The translations under genes and the position numbers were made by a program. Below the pieces are notes generated by a model. The model searched no databases, was not told where the DNA came from, and saw only the letters and a list, made by a program, of their open reading frames with translations. Shown one piece after another: positions 11,297-11,585 of a stretch of 11,585 nucleotides of DNA (within the stretch, counting starts at the first letter, position 1; every line of letters begins with the position of its first letter). Origin of the DNA: JBDTMT01 sp033764095 (GTDB taxonomy: Bacteria; Desulfobacterota; Binatia; HRBIN30; CADEER01); the NCBI GenBank assembly GCA_033764095.1, contig JANRJF010000166.1, positions 1-11,585 of the forward strand, given 5' to 3'.

Positions 11297-11585
11297 ATGC
11301 GCATCCCAGGGCCGGTCGCCGTCGCAGCGCTCGTGCTCGCCGCCGCCACCGGCCGCGCGGCGCCGCTCGTCACGCTGACGACGCCGGCCGTCCTCGACAC
11401 GCTGAACGACCGCGGCTGCGACGCCGGCAGCCTCGCGTTCGGCGCCCCCGCCGCCACGACGGCGGCGCTCGCCGAGACCACGGGCTGGCGCGCGATCGCG
11501 GCGACGATGGCCGCCGACCTCCACGCCCTCTCCGACGGCGACCCGCAGTACGGCATCGGCATGCGCTACGCCCACCGCGGCTTCG
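11297..11585 (+). CDS. Secreted protein of unknown function, N-terminal part (runs off the window)
   Basis: An open frame begins at the ATG at 11297 and continues without a stop to the window edge (96 complete codons). It starts MRIPGPVAVAALVLAAATGR, which looks like a signal peptide with probable cleavage after GRAA. The mature part includes NDRGCDAGSLAFGAP and a segment ending YGIGMRYAHRGF. I do not recognise the family. There is no clear Shine-Dalgarno sequence. It is divergent from acyl-CoA dehydrogenase copy 2 with 58 bp between start codons. The long open frames antisense to it continue from the dehydrogenase region and lack secretory or domain character, so I prefer this one. Its existence as a gene is likely but not certain. 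Confidence 0.6.
   Translation, partial: MRIPGPVAVAALVLAAATGRAAPLVTLTTPAVLDTLNDRGCDAGSLAFGAPAATTAALAETTGWRAIAATMAADLHALSDGDPQYGIGMRYAHRGF

Overview
The window is about 11.6 kb of very GC-rich bacterial DNA. Secreted proteins with Thr/Pro-rich linkers, a myxobacterial-type Cys-rich repeat, a dockerin-like tail, an Rrf2-controlled suf locus and several acyl-CoA dehydrogenases suggest a soil- or sediment-type, Gram-negative, deltaproteobacteria-like lineage such as Binatota/Desulfobacterota_B or Myxococcota. That placement is inference from gene content; no marker gene here settles it.

Left part (1-5583). All genes lie on the minus strand. They are the 5' end of sufB, an Rrf2-family regulator whose stop codon overlaps the sufB ribosome binding site, an integral-membrane acyltransferase 3, a cluster of GC-rich hairpins, a secreted PQQ-type sugar dehydrogenase (Cys-rich repeat + beta-propeller + Thr/Pro linker + dockerin), a large inverted repeat, and a PlsC-like lysophospholipid acyltransferase. 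The regulator-sufB pair is a recognisable iron-sulfur assembly operon. The other genes are not obviously functionally linked.

Right part (5729-11238). This half reads as a mirror image of itself. Going out from an axis between about 8650 and 8880, each side carries the C-terminal end of the same acyl-CoA dehydrogenase pointing outward, then a Cys-rich secreted protein pointing outward, then a full FadE2/ACAD11-like acyl-CoA dehydrogenase pointing inward. The two complete dehydrogenases are about 90% identical in protein by eye and differ mostly at synonymous sites, so the arms are diverged. They are either an old inverted duplication or two related genomes joined in assembly. The Cys-rich proteins are clear paralogues with very different linker lengths and the same C-terminal PAASGxGLL + hydrophobic + Arg tail.

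Intergenic DNA is full of inverted repeats. Three sequence types at five places (4730-4811, 6921-6992, 8191-8214, 8303-8361, 8427-8449) are built from degenerate 8-nt tandem units. Several sit within about 10 bp of gene ends. Two copies differ by exactly one 8-nt unit. This octamer-built hairpin family and the mirror-image locus are the least ordinary signals in the window. A partial secreted protein of unknown function runs off the right edge (11297-11585).
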